A stretch of DNA of 64,000 nt from Macrostomum hystrix (GCA_950097015.1 CATNEN010000031.1:3350001-3414000), one strand, 5' to 3'. Counted from the first letter of the stretch, positions 45,301 through 54,976 are shown. Program-made: numbers and translations. The notes: generated by a model not told the origin, from the letters alone.

Positions 45301-48300
45301 ATTTTTTGCTCCAGATCTCGACAAGCCTCCTTCAGGTGAGCGGCCTCGGCGCGTGTCTTCCGGAGTTGAGTGCCTAAATGAAATCATATGACGTACTTTG
45401 TCTGAAGAACGTAAGTTAAGCACTTTGAATTCGCACAGCCTGTACCTGCATAACCTAGCTGCATCTCGATCTGCAGCCTTCTTCCCTGTTTCTCCCCGTT
45501 AGTCCCCAAAGTCTTACCCAGAGTTTCTGAAAGCGACGCGGCCCTTTGCAGCTCGAGCTGCAGTCCCCTACAGGACTGGCAGGAGCGTGGCAGCTCAACG
45601 GGCTGCGAGTGGACGTTTGTTAATTTGGCTGCTCCCATAGCTGCAGCTTTGTCTTCGAAAGGTCCTCGCACGAGTGTGCCCCGGTAACGCCGAGCCGATT
45701 TGCGGTTTGTTTTAGCGGTGACGATGAGTACGACGCTGCCGAGTTCAACTGGGACGGGGGAATCGCGCTTACGAGCCACGATGAGTGGCGTTGAAGTGGC
45801 CCCGTCGGTACCCACGACCTCCGTACGTTCGTGGTAATTCTCATACTGGAAAAGAAAATAGCGAGCTCGGTTCTCCGCCTTGTACGGTTCCATGTCTACC
45901 ATGCAGGGTGCCACGTCAAACGAGGGGTTTAAATTCTCTTCGTCCCCGATCTCATCGTCACGGGCAGTTCCATTGCCTGAAGTCCCTGGTCTGTCACCCG
46001 CATTCGCAAGATGAGCTCGATCAGAAATTAGCATTACGCGCTTCTTCGTTGGAGGAGGTGGCGGGGGAGGGGGTTCAGACACGACCGATGACCGTGCGGC
46101 ATCGTCTGTTGGCACCGCTCCCGTCAGCTCCGAAGTGCCTGGTTTGCGCTTCTCAGGTTTGCGCTTCTCAGGTTTGCGCTTCGCTTCTGAGATCTCAGAA
46201 CGACGTTTTCGGTGTTTGCTCTGTTCTGCTTCTTTCATTTCTTTCAATACTTTTCTGTCGCGCCCCATTTTTCAGCGCTGATAGATCTGAAGGAGGGGAA
46301 ATGAATTATCATATTGTTTTGCTCAAAGTGGCGTCTCCGAGAAATGAGTATCCTTGTGAAAGGATGAAGGTTTTAAATGGAGGTAAGTCTGAAAGACCGA
46401 AAGCCTTAATCCCGAGATCAAGCCGTTAAACTGGTTCGGAGGTGAAATATATTTAGTCTCGTAGATGTTCACCTTAGTCTGCAACTAAAAGCGCCGATTG
46501 TCAACCAACAAATAAATTCATTTAAGTGATCACTTCGTCGAAACTTCGTGATATTTTTAAAGTGATATTTTCGAACATATTGATATATCAATCCATATAT
46601 GGAAGACAGATTCAGGTTTTCGGGCTGCGATGCTGCAAATCTCGCAGCGGCCGTCTGCGTCGGCGCAGTGGCCGCATGGCCTCGATGGGTGCATCCGGTG
46701 GGGTGGGGGGCATGTCTATTGCCCAGAACTGGGCGTCGTGATTCAGCTTCGGCTGGTTGCTTCTATGTCTGCCCGCCAGCTGCAGACGCTTTCTACGGCT
46801 GTCGGGTGACATACCTGCATACCAGCCTTCACACTCCGGGCAGCAATGGGCCTCCAGTTCCATTCGGTCGGCTTGTCGGCGGCAGACGTACACGCTCGCT
46901 GGACCGGCGGCCTTCTTCTCTGGAAGCCGGTTGTAGTCAGCTTTCATTTCTGCCGCTGACTTTCCAAAGAAAAGGCCACCTGGTCGGCCGACGAACACAA
47001 GGTCTCCAGCAGCAGCTCCGGCGGCAGCCGATCCGGCGACATCAGCAGGGGCTCCGGTGACTGCAGCAGCTCCGGCGGCATCAGCAGGGGCTCCAATGGC
47101 AGCATCAGACGGAACGTTGTCTGAGCCGTCGTCTAAATGCAGGGGTCCGGACCATTGGCCAGTGGATGCCGCCAATGGACGCCGGGGCGTCACGCTTTCG
47201 GCCTGATGCTGCAGATTCGGCCATGCGCCTGACATTACCTGCGTTGATGGTAGCTCGTCTGAAGCGCAAAGTGCTCGGTGGTATCGCAAAGCCAAACTGG
47301 AGTGAAAAACAGGCGACGTCGGTCGACTCTGGCTGCCTTCGCGAAGCCGGTGCAGCTCGGCCCGCAGCATCTTGTTGTCTTCAGATAACGCGGTACAGAC
47401 TGGGCAACTAGCGGCGTGCGTCCAGTGGTCCTTTGTGGCTGGCGTGGACTGAAAATAGAAGGTCTTCTATATAGAGCCGAAGTATATTTTCTACACACGT
47501 CAGAGTATTGATGTGAGACGTGAGCTCAACATTTTCTGGGAATTTGAGTTTGATTAGGGTGTGGATTCTGGTGGCAACGTATGGAATGGATTATGCGACA
47601 CGGGAAGAACCGTCCATGGCCATGAATCGAAGTTGTAATAGTTTCAAATCGAGGAGCGCAGTTTATTTTGTTTTAGTACTACGTACACACGACATCCAGC
47701 AAATGAAGTAATTACAGACAGCCAACATGATGATTATAAAAAATAACATTACCGCTACATGGGAAAACGTGACTAATAATTGGGCATAATTAAGCATCCT
47801 CTTAATTCGTGCTGCAGTGTAAAAAAGTTAGTTTAAAGCAACAGAAAACTGTATCCAGACAGCGATATAACAGGAAATGTGAATCGGGAGACTCTTGACG
47901 CATTGGGCTTCAATGTCTACTGAGAGCGGTGCTAGGGAAGTGTGTATGAGCAGGGAGCGTGCTATGAGAAGAAAGGAAACAGAGTCAGTGGTAATTGAGC
48001 TGCGAATAGGGTAGCAGCGCGATTTTACCAGCCGTCAATACACACGATCCGACAATATCACGCACAGGCACACGGGATGCGTTCCAGGTTGTCGCAGGGC
48101 CGAACGGATTGCCCAGAAGCCGGCGCACGTGAGCGAAGCGACAACCGCGCTCTTCTGTCGTCGCACGCACACGACACAGCGACTCTAGTGGTTCGAAATA
48201 GTCGTCTTCTACGGGGAGTATGTCGACCGTCATCTCCACGTCCTCACCGTCGACATTGATAGCAGCCACACGTGCAAATGCGAACGATGTCTGGTCAAAC

Positions 48301-51300
48301 TGTCGTTTAATGGCTACAAAGCTGCTGCACGATCGTCTGCACTTCTCGTTGTCCGCATCCAATTCTGGATTGAAGACTTCGACCTCGAAGCCGGACTGCA
48401 GTGTGGCTGTCTGCCAGCCATCGACCATATGTTTAGGTCGCTTCAGAACAACATTGCCGCAGACGATTGACTCTGTGAGCATCGCACGCATCTGGCCACC
48501 GAGTTCTGCATTGTCGCCAAAAGTAGAGGCCTGCGCCTGAATGGCAGCAAACTCGCGTTCAATTGCGCCGACCAATTCGATGTCTGTCCGGCGGGTCCCA
48601 TGCAGTTGGTCTCTCAGTCGAACGTGCATTGACTCAAAGAGACCAGCCGACAGCCTGTGCAGTGGCCCGGCGAGCAACACGGAGGGCAGCATATGGCAAC
48701 AAACTTGATGCGCATTGTAAGTCAGGGCTCTTAGAGAGTACAACCGCGGCAAGTTGGCATGGAAATGCCTGAGAGACGTCTCCACGTGACGCAGCTCGGA
48801 CTTCGGCGCGCTATCAAGGCACATCCAGAAGACGGCAGAGGACAGGATCAGCAGGTGCCAATAGTGTTCGTCGGGTAGAAACTCCTCGAGAACTAAAGGT
48901 GCGTTGGCCAGAATGTAGATAGCCAGTTCGTGACCCCGAAGGTGCCGGACGTCAGTCAGTCCTCGGACATTATGGCGCTGAACACAGCGGGGCACTCGAA
49001 TGAGATCCATTCTCGTCTTAATGACCCTTATGCGAGCATGCAAATCGGGACAATTAGTCGGACCCTTGTCTGGTTTTTCAGCGCGCACAAGGAATAGTTG
49101 AAATAGCATGTAGCGCACAAGACCAGAGCAGAGTTGATGAAGAAAACATGGCGGGGTTCCCCGTATGATGTCGAAACCGTACAAGCGAGTAAGTGGCGAA
49201 CATCCGCGCACGCCCAATGTATCGGTTAGAAACGTGCGTCCTTGCTGAGCATGATACTCAGCCAAATGCTGGGTGTCATGCGCCGAGCGTACTACCGTCT
49301 GTTCACAGCCTAGGCGACGCGCATCATTCTGCATAGCAGGCGTGATGTCAACGTCGTAGACGCGACCAGAGCGGGATGGGTGCAGAGCTGTTCGAATATA
49401 GCATTTGTCGCAGCCATACGTTGCGGAGAAACGTCTCAGACTCAGAGCGTCGGCACGCGCGGGTGCGTCAAACATAGCAATTAGTGTGTGTACACGTAGA
49501 CGCCGTCGAACGTTGTGGCTGTCGATGAACTGGATGCCATCAATACGAAGAGCATTTAACTTATCCACCACGATCGGCATAAACGCCGCAGGATGTAGCT
49601 TCTTCTTTGAGACATAGGCGGCTACCTTCATCACAAACCGCAGTTTAAATGGATCTGCTATTTCGTTTATGCTAAGATAGACAGGGTAGACCTCAGTGCA
49701 GCTGGTCGTACGCAAGGGAAAGCCGTCTCCACAGATCATTCCAGAGAGATCGCTGCGACTTCCCGGGTCTATGCCCTCAACAAAGACCTTATACAGTTCG
49801 CTGTTCACCATGTGGATTGTTTCGGTACTGACTTGCTGGTCAATAGGAAAGGTGGCATGCTCCAACAACTGGCGGTGCAATACCAGTGTCCGTAGCTGTC
49901 TCTGGACGTCGAAGTCCCAGAAGTTGCCGATGTTTACCGATCCACATTGGGGGCACTGATCCCGTTCGGAGTCGCATTGTTGGCCAGGAAAATTCGAGTG
50001 ACAGTCGTTGCACACTGTCGAGCACCTCGAACTGTGCATAACTGACTGCGCCGATGAAATGGCTTCGCGGGCTGCTCGACCACCTTTGGGCAACGCGTTT
50101 CCGGGAACCAAACGGTGCAGCAGACGCAAAATTCTGGTCACGCCACCACGGGATACTTTCAGGTCGGTGGCGCATGACAGGATCTCGCTAAGCGCCTCTC
50201 CAACGGTTCGTGGCAGTGCGGGATGCCAGGGACGCAGCAACTTGACATCGAGTGCATGTTCATCTTCGTGAGCAGCGTCGTCGCCTTCAAAGAGAAGAAA
50301 TGTTGGTAGCGATTTTGTGCCTCATCGTATTCTGTCACAGAGTGCTAATAATGGCCTGTTGTTACGTTGGTATACCACACTTACCAGCTTCACCGTCATC
50401 GGATTCGGAGTCGCCCTCCTCGGAGGTCTCGCTGCGCTTGTTAGCGTCGGCGTCATCGTCAGTGTCAGCGGGGCTGACATCAGAGTCGCCCTCGTCGGAG
50501 GTATCGCTGTGCCTGTCAGCGTCAGCGGGGCTGGCATCAGAGTCGCCCTCGTCGGAGGTATCGCTGTGCCTGTCAGCGTCAGCGGGGCTGGCATCAGAGT
50601 CGCCCTCGTCGGATGTCCTCCTACGCCCGTCACATAGAGGAGAGCGTGAGCATCTGTTAAGGCGAGCCTGAACGCGCTTGCGGTTCATGTACCTGCGCAT
50701 GTAGAGGCGAGGATGTAGGGACGAGTCTTCCATTGCCTTTTTATTTCTTTTACGAGTCTTCCATTGCCTTTTTATTTCTTTTACTCCGGCAGCTGATTTC
50801 TTGGTATACGCTGAAACATGTTATTATACATAGATTTCTAAGACGGAATACTAGACTTGTAAAAATTTGTAATGCTCTAAGCTGTACCCTTAGGTTGGTA
50901 CCCTGAAACCTTTTTATCTGTTCATACCCATGTCTTTATAGCCACAATTTGGAGATTAAGCGTATATCTAGGTGACTGAGAAAGGAAGCGAATAATACGA
51001 ATTTTTGCTAGTCACTGTGATTACAGAGACTATAGTGATGAAATTTTTCACAGCGTTTAAATTTATTTGTGATTAAATTTATGACAGCCATTACAGTGAT
51101 TACATTTTGTGACACTGATGAGGCGGATGGTTTTACCGGACAGGAATTAGACGCATCTAAAATGTAGTCCTTTAGCCATAGTTATATTTGGCTGTTCACC
51201 ACGGACATCAGTTTGTGATTAAATCATTCTGCTGTACAGCATTGCTTAACAGGGATTACTGCCGCTCTTTGTCCGGTTCCCGCTCCTGCTTTTATCCGGT

Positions 51301-54300
51301 TGAGTGCGTACGAATCACCGGAAGAGAAAGCGGACCACTTTCCGGGCAAAATTCGATCTTCATCCGGAGTTAATCCGGATCTGAGCCCGGTTCTTGTACG
51401 TTTTTTGGACAGACAAGCAACCGGAAAAAAATTCGGATGAAAACCGGACTAAAATCACTAACATTAGGCCACTTTATCCGGTTTTGGTCCGTAAAGTGGT
51501 CCGCTTATTTGCCGGATACTTAAAACCGGAGCGAAACCGGACGAAATTCTGGTTCATCCGGAAATACCCCCCAAAACGGATTATTCCGGACCAAATCCGG
51601 ATGAAATCCGGACCAAAAAGCCAGGCGGGAAATGTGGCCTCGCCGCGGAATCGAGCTCAGCAACCTCGGTGCGAGAGGCATACGCGTCAACCGCTGTGCC
51701 ACCCAACCCCTAACACCCTCCAGCGTGCAGAACCGGCGAGGCCAAGGTGACCAAAGGCTACCGCCTGCCAGCCCGTTTCGTCATTCACACTGTCGGGCCG
51801 CGCTACAACGCCAAATACCGCACTGCGGCTGAGAGCGCATTGTACAACAGCACCCGGGCTGTGCTGGAACAGGTGCTAGAGTGCGGCGTTGACACGCTGG
51901 GCTTCTCGCCGATTCACACCAGCAAGCGCGGCTACCCGCCGGAGGAGGGCGCCCACCTCACCCTCCGCTGCCTTCGCCGCTTCCTGGAGCGCCACGGTCA
52001 CGGCCTCAGCCGGCTGGTCGTGTCCACCGGCGGTCCGAATGGCGCCTGCTATGCGGAGCTGGCCGCTCTGTACTTTCCCCGCTCTAATGCCGAATTGTGC
52101 AAATCGCAGGCTGCTCTGGCTGGGACCAGCCTGGGCGGCCCGATGGGCGAGCCAGTGCACAAGGGTAGGGGCATTCGCATCGCCGCTAACCCGCTGGGCG
52201 AGCAATGGTAGGTTGACTGTCCCCGCTACAGACTGACTACTTATAGTCGAGCGCAAGACATTTTATTTGTTTTCTGAGGGTTGGCCCTCATAGGCATAAA
52301 CTGCACGACAAGCCCCGTGTCTTCTCTTCGCAAATGCGCCCCAAGATCTGATAAATTTTTTTGAGATTTTAGTTGCTCAGATGGGGATCTGAGTGGGCTG
52401 TTTGGGATTCTAGTTGTCAATCTGGGATCTGAGTGGACTGTTTAGGATTTTAGTTGTCAATCTGGGATCTGAGTGGGCTGTTTGGGATTCTAGTTGTCAA
52501 TCTGGGATCTGAGTGGACTGTTTAGGATTTTAGTTGTCAATCTGGGATCTGAGTGGACTGTTTAGGATTTTAGTTGTCAATCTGGGATCTGAGTGGGCTG
52601 TTTGGGATTCTAGTTGTCAATCTGGGATCTGAGTGGACTGTTTAGGATTTTAGTTGTCAATCTGGGATCTGAGTGGACTGTTTAGGATTTTAGTTGTCAA
52701 TCTGGGATCTGAGTGGGCTGTTTGGGATTCTAGTTGTCAATCTGGGATCTGAGTGGACTGTTTGGGATTTTAGTTGTCAATCTGGGAATCTGAGTCGGCT
52801 GTTCGGGATTCTAGTTTTCTGGTGGAAGAACATGATTCAAAAAGCGCTCCTTTTTACCACAGTGACAGCTCCCGCGAGTCTAGCCCGTCGCCGCCGCCCT
52901 CCGACGCAATCGGCGGGCCCGACGACGACTCCGCCCCGGTGGCAGCCGTGGCCGCAACCGCATTTTTCGACCCGGAATTTCGCGGTAGTCAGCGGGACTC
53001 CTCGCTATCTGTGTCCGGCGTTGGCTCGCACGCCTTCGCCCGCATGGAGCAGCACCCGGATAGCGACGCCAGTAGGCGGAAGAAGCGCCAGATTGGCGCC
53101 GATGCGCGCCAACCTACTGACGTAATTCGCGCTGATCGCCTATTGGCTTGCGAGCGCCGCTACGATCGCTGGCTGCAGCGGGCCAGGTGAGAGTCCGCAT
53201 GATTGCATCAGCTAGTCACAATTCCCTATCCTGTAACCATGATTCAGATTTCTCCCTGATCAGGATTCGATCTCCAGACCACTGGTGCTATTATTCCACA
53301 GGCAGCAGATCCGCAGTTCAGCAGAGAATCTCAGCCGACTGCACGCAGCTCGCTGCCTATTCCACAGCGGCCACGACATCCACGGCAGGCCAGTGATAGT
53401 GGCCATCGGCTCCCGGATGCCGCCGCAGTCAGAGCGCAACTACGAAGACCTGGCTCTGCTGGTCTTGGGCGTACTCGAGCCGTTGATCAGCCAGCCCTAT
53501 GTGGTGCTGTACGCCCACTGCGGCTACGATGCGCTGCCGCATACCGCCTTTCTTAAGGTCAGAAACTCATTTCAAACAGCACCATCGGATCCGTAGCTTA
53601 ACAACTGAAATCCCAAACATCCCAGTAAGATCCGTAGCTTAACAACTGAAATCCCAAACAGCACCATCGGATCCGTAGCTTAACAACTGAAATCCCAAAC
53701 AGCACCATCGGATCCGTAGCTTAACAACTAAAATCCCAAACAACACCATCGGATCCGTAGCTTAACAACTGAAATCCCAAACATCCCAGTAAGATCCGTA
53801 GCTTAACAACTGAAATCCCAAACATCCCAGTAAGATCCGTAGCTTAACAACTGAAATCCCAAACATCCCAGTAAGATCCGTAGCTTAACAACTGAAATCC
53901 CAAAAAGCCCTCTCAGATCCCTAGTTTAACAACTGAAATCCCAAAAGGCCCTCTCAGATCCCTAGTTTAACAACTGAAATCCCAAAAAGCCCTCTCAGAT
54001 CCCTAGTTTAACAACTAAAATCCCAAAGAGCCCTCTTATATCCCCAAATTGACAACTGCGATCCCAAACAACCCGCGCCAGAACTGTACAATTATTTTAT
54101 ACGAAAGTGTGTACACAAATCTTCTTCAAGTGCTTCAGTGAGTTTGTATAAAAACCTGAGAATAAAAGTCCCAACCAATGAAGGAGCTTCGCGACCTGCT
54201 CACTGGCGAGCCGCGCTGGGGGGCCAACCTGGCCTGCCTCATCCATCTGCACGCAGACCGGCGAACTCGCCTTTTTTGGTGGTGGTTCGCCAGGTTCACG

Positions 54301-54976
54301 GCGGCCGGCCTCAACCAGCAATTCGCCGACTGCCTGCAGGACATCTTCCATCTGGTTGGGCCGGACCAGCTGGACTTGCCCGACTCCGTGTACGAGCTCG
54401 ACCGGCGGGTAATAATAATAATAATGATAATAATTGCAGCAGGGCTGTAGGCAATGGTACATAACATCATTTTGTGACAGTAGACCCGCACCCAGCGAGG
54501 AGGCAATTCTGCCCATTTCGCTGACTCCTGAGCACACACAGATACTGTACGCATGCACGCATACGCTCACGCATTTCTCATCGTCAGGCAGTGTACACTC
54601 TGTGCCTTGGAAGTTTGCCCTTTAAGGGCGTAAATTTTACGACATGCCCACGAGCCTTCTCACCGCGGCTGCGCCCCAAATGAATGTGGCCTCGCCGCGG
54701 AATCGAGCTCAGGGACCTCGGGGCGAGAGGCAAACGCGTTAGACTGCTCTGCCACTCACCCTGCTTAGGTTGTAGCCTAGGGGGTTGAAGCCAGTGGTTA
54801 GTGCATCAAACATACGACTTAAAGTTCGGTGGTTCTATTTCCGGAGCCAGTCAGTTTTTATTTTTAATGCATTACATTTTTAGGTTGCCAAGGAGACTAA
54901 AAGCGTCGGGCCTGTTGGAAAATTGTCGAATGCTGGGCCGGACGATCGCAGTTCAGCTCCAGATGAAGCCCTTTAA
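42309..54976 (+). CDS. GDAP2: GDAP2: macro domain plus CRAL-TRIO-like protein, 7 exons
   Basis: Exons 42309-42484, 42567-42709, 51724-52207, 52815-53186, 53302-53557, 54184-54408 and 54884-54976 join in frame to 582 residues (human: 497). Macro domain, about 55-235: AIVNVSNENLNDRNP (ADP-ribose-loop region), CRTGEAKVTKGYRLPARF across the 9-kb intron, FVIHTVGPRY, YRTAAESALY, SKRGYPPEEGAH. The linker keeps GVGSHAFARMEQ, a GDAP2 hallmark. The CRAL-TRIO/Sec14-like part is at about 390-550. The family is conserved in animals and plants; its biochemical role is unsettled and many GDAP2 macro domains are thought inactive as hydrolases. Intron 2 holds an 8.4-kb transposon inside a SINE, introns 3 and 5 hold minisatellites, intron 6 a SINE. 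The short last exon is the least certain part. Confidence 0.92.
42778..42955 (-). mobile_element. SINE family 2, partial copy (GDAP2 intron 2)
   Basis: Minus-strand body with CAGTCCACGGATTGAACAG and GCTTCAGTTCACCCAAC, then a diverged head. It lies directly beside the SINE family 1 copy that hosts the large transposon. Confidence 0.75.
42960..43239 (-). mobile_element. SINE family 1, tail half of a copy split by the large transposon
   Basis: Minus-strand copy starting with an (AAT)n tail, then the family body down to GCACCCCAAATAA, where the transposon begins. The missing head resumes at 51630. Confidence 0.92.
43240..43262. repeat. Left terminal inverted repeat of the large transposon
   Basis: Starts CCCGCCTGGCCTTTTTAGTC. 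It matches the complement of the right end with one indel and one mismatch. Confidence 0.93.
43263..43670. repeat. Left subterminal region rich in CCGGA/TCCGG
   Basis: More than 20 CCGGA or TCCGG motifs in both orientations, including two and a half copies of a 62-bp tandem unit (with CCGGATCAGTTTCCGGACTA). Likely transposase-binding sites by analogy with En/Spm. Confidence 0.8.
43860..44125. repeat. Tandem duplication, ~114 bp unit, inside the transposon
   Basis: Two copies carrying GATCGAAACTCTGCACGAAC and GGAGAGTCCAGTCAGGGAC. They lie beyond the 3' end of the BEN-like gene. Confidence 0.85.
43903..43908 (-). promoter_or_regulatory. Possible polyadenylation signal of the BEN-like gene
   Basis: AATAAA on the minus strand, about 330 bp past the stop at 44237. 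Confidence 0.35.
44237..46268 (-). pseudogene. Transposon gene B: coiled-coil protein with a BEN-like domain, frameshifted
   Basis: Exon 1 (46268-45518) joins exon 2 (from 45373) in phase (CTGG|GTAAGA to TTTAG|GC). Exon 1 encodes a basic KR-rich start (EKRKPEKRKP, a likely nuclear signal), a polyproline run, and a middle region with YFLFQYENYHERTEVVG. Exon 2 starts with a coiled coil (EAAHLKEACRDLEQKI), then an acidic/Ser region, then FTEQELAHSTISGRKTPG, typical of the first half of a BEN domain. The matching second half (NPGKLAAAKEWL, then LRRAFTRCGETARQR) is in a different frame, overlapping at 44697-44722, so this copy carries a one-base frameshift unless an unseen splice corrects it. After the BEN part comes an Ala/Gly repeat tract and a stop at 44237. 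BEN domains bind DNA or chromatin proteins. The domain call rests on pattern only. Confidence 0.6.
46612..47448 (-). CDS. Transposon gene C: protein with a Sae2/CtIP-type C-terminal domain
   Basis: From an acceptor at 47449-47450 the frame is open for 278 residues. The first ATG inside is at 47370, giving 252 residues. The N-terminal part has a CPVC motif and a short heptad stretch (SEDNKMLRAELHRLRE). The middle has an Ala/Gly repeat shared with gene B. The end matches the CtIP/Sae2 C-terminal domain in order: CCPECEGWYAG (CtIP CKECEIYYAD), SRRKRLQLAGRHR with the DNA-binding RHR motif (CtIP LASCSRHR), NHDAQFW (CtIP NTPENFW), a proline step, a basic tail and a terminal SPK. CtIP/Sae2 activates MRN nuclease to open and resect DNA ends, including hairpins. 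It lies wholly inside the transposon and is transcribed like the transposase. A role in processing excision or integration ends is inference. Confidence 0.7.
   Translation of the reverse strand, partial: STPATKDHWTHAASCPVCTALSEDNKMLRAELHRLREGSQSRPTSPVFHSSLALRYHRALCASDELPSTQVMSGAWPNLQHQAESVTPRRPLAASTGQWSGPLHLDDGSDNVPSDAAIGAPADAAGAAAVTGAPADVAGSAAAGAAAGDLVFVGRPGGLFFGKSAAEMKADYNRLPEKKAAGPASVYVCRRQADRMELEAHCCPECEGWYAGMSPDSRRKRLQLAGRHRSNQPKLNHDAQFWAIDMPPTPPDAPIEAMRPLRRRRRPLRDLQHRSPKT
47662..47667 (-). promoter_or_regulatory. Possible polyadenylation signal of the transposase gene
   Basis: AATAAA on the minus strand, about 320 bp past the transposase stop and about 210 bp before the gene C exon. 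Confidence 0.4.
47985..50733 (-). CDS. Transposon gene A: TNP2-type transposase, 2 exons
   Basis: Exons 50733-50385 and 50284-47985 join in frame (GCTG|GTAAGT to TGAAG|GC), giving 882 residues. Residues about 32-100 are an acidic tract with 19-residue repeats (SDTSDEGDSDASPADADRH). A zinc-ribbon-like pair CNDC ... CPQC sits at about 208-230. The transposase core includes ICGDGFPL (about 300, candidate catalytic Asp), a K..P..F-P--V--L region, MFDAPARA (about 387-394, second Asp) and YGCDKC (406-411). This layout is typical of TNP2/transposase_21 proteins of CACTA/EnSpm elements, which cut at the terminal repeats. No stop or frameshift interrupts it, so this copy might still make transposase. 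The exact DDE triad would need alignment. Confidence 0.85.
51285..51607. repeat. Right subterminal region rich in CCGGA/TCCGG
   Basis: At least 15 CCGGA/TCCGG motifs mirroring the left end. Confidence 0.78.
51608..51629. repeat. Right terminal inverted repeat of the large transposon
   Basis: Ends AAAAAGCCAGGCGGG, the complement of the left end. Confidence 0.93.
51630..51715 (-). mobile_element. SINE family 1, head half of the split copy
   Basis: Continues the copy interrupted at 43239: AAATGTGGCCTCGCCGCGG, then the complement of the B box (GGAATCGAGCTC) and of the A-box region. It ends about 10 bp before the GDAP2 exon 3 acceptor. Confidence 0.9.
52270..52345 (-). mobile_element. SINE family 1, body fragment (GDAP2 intron 3)
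   Basis: Contains GGGTTGGCCCTCATAGGC and TGCACGACAAGCCC, family body only, with diverged edges. It abuts the 40-bp minisatellite. Confidence 0.75.
52375..52815. repeat. Minisatellite, 40-bp unit with 80/120-bp higher-order pattern (GDAP2 intron 3)
   Basis: Units contain GGGATCTGAGTGGACTG and ATTTTAGTTGTCAATCT. GTGGGCTGTTTGGGATTC and GTGGACTGTTTAGGATTT forms alternate in a regular order. The array runs straight into the AG acceptor of exon 4. Confidence 0.95.
53590..54065. repeat. Minisatellite, ~41 bp unit, about 11 copies (GDAP2 intron 5)
   Basis: Units contain TTAACAACTGAAATCCCAAA, with three sub-types (CAGCACCATCGGATCC, CATCCCAGTAAGATCC, AAGCCCTCTCAGATCC). The first unit starts within about 30 bp of the exon 5 donor. 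Confidence 0.94.
54411..54765 (-). mobile_element. SINE family 1, near full-length copy abutting the exon 6 donor
   Basis: Minus-strand copy whose (AAT)n tail starts directly after the GT of the GDAP2 exon 6 donor (CGGCGG|GTAATAAT). Full body and tRNA-like head (complement of GAGCTCGATTCCGCGG and of the A box) follow. Confidence 0.9.

Larger units (their letters stand above)
43240..51629 (-). mobile_element. 8,390-bp CACTA/EnSpm-like DNA transposon with Sae2/CtIP-like and BEN-like cargo
   Basis: The element interrupts a SINE whose halves (…CCCCAAATAA and AAATGTGGCC…) join to the family consensus CCCCAAATAAATGTGG with only AA duplicated, so both boundaries are fixed to the base and the target duplication is 2 bp. 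The ends are inverted repeats starting CCCGCCTGGC. The outer 300-450 bp at each end is dense in CCGGA/TCCGG motifs, as in CACTA subterminal regions. Three minus-strand genes lie inside: a TNP2-like transposase, a Sae2/CtIP-like protein and a coiled-coil/BEN-like protein. Termini lack the classical CACTA start, so the exact superfamily within the CMC/EnSpm group is open. The transposase frame is intact; the BEN gene is frameshifted. Confidence 0.9.

Noticed and set aside
46612-47448. The Sae2/CtIP-like gene as the host's own CtIP
   Set aside because: It lies between the transposon's inverted ends, which are fixed by the split SINE, and it shares a repeat module with another transposon gene. 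A captured host copy remains possible.
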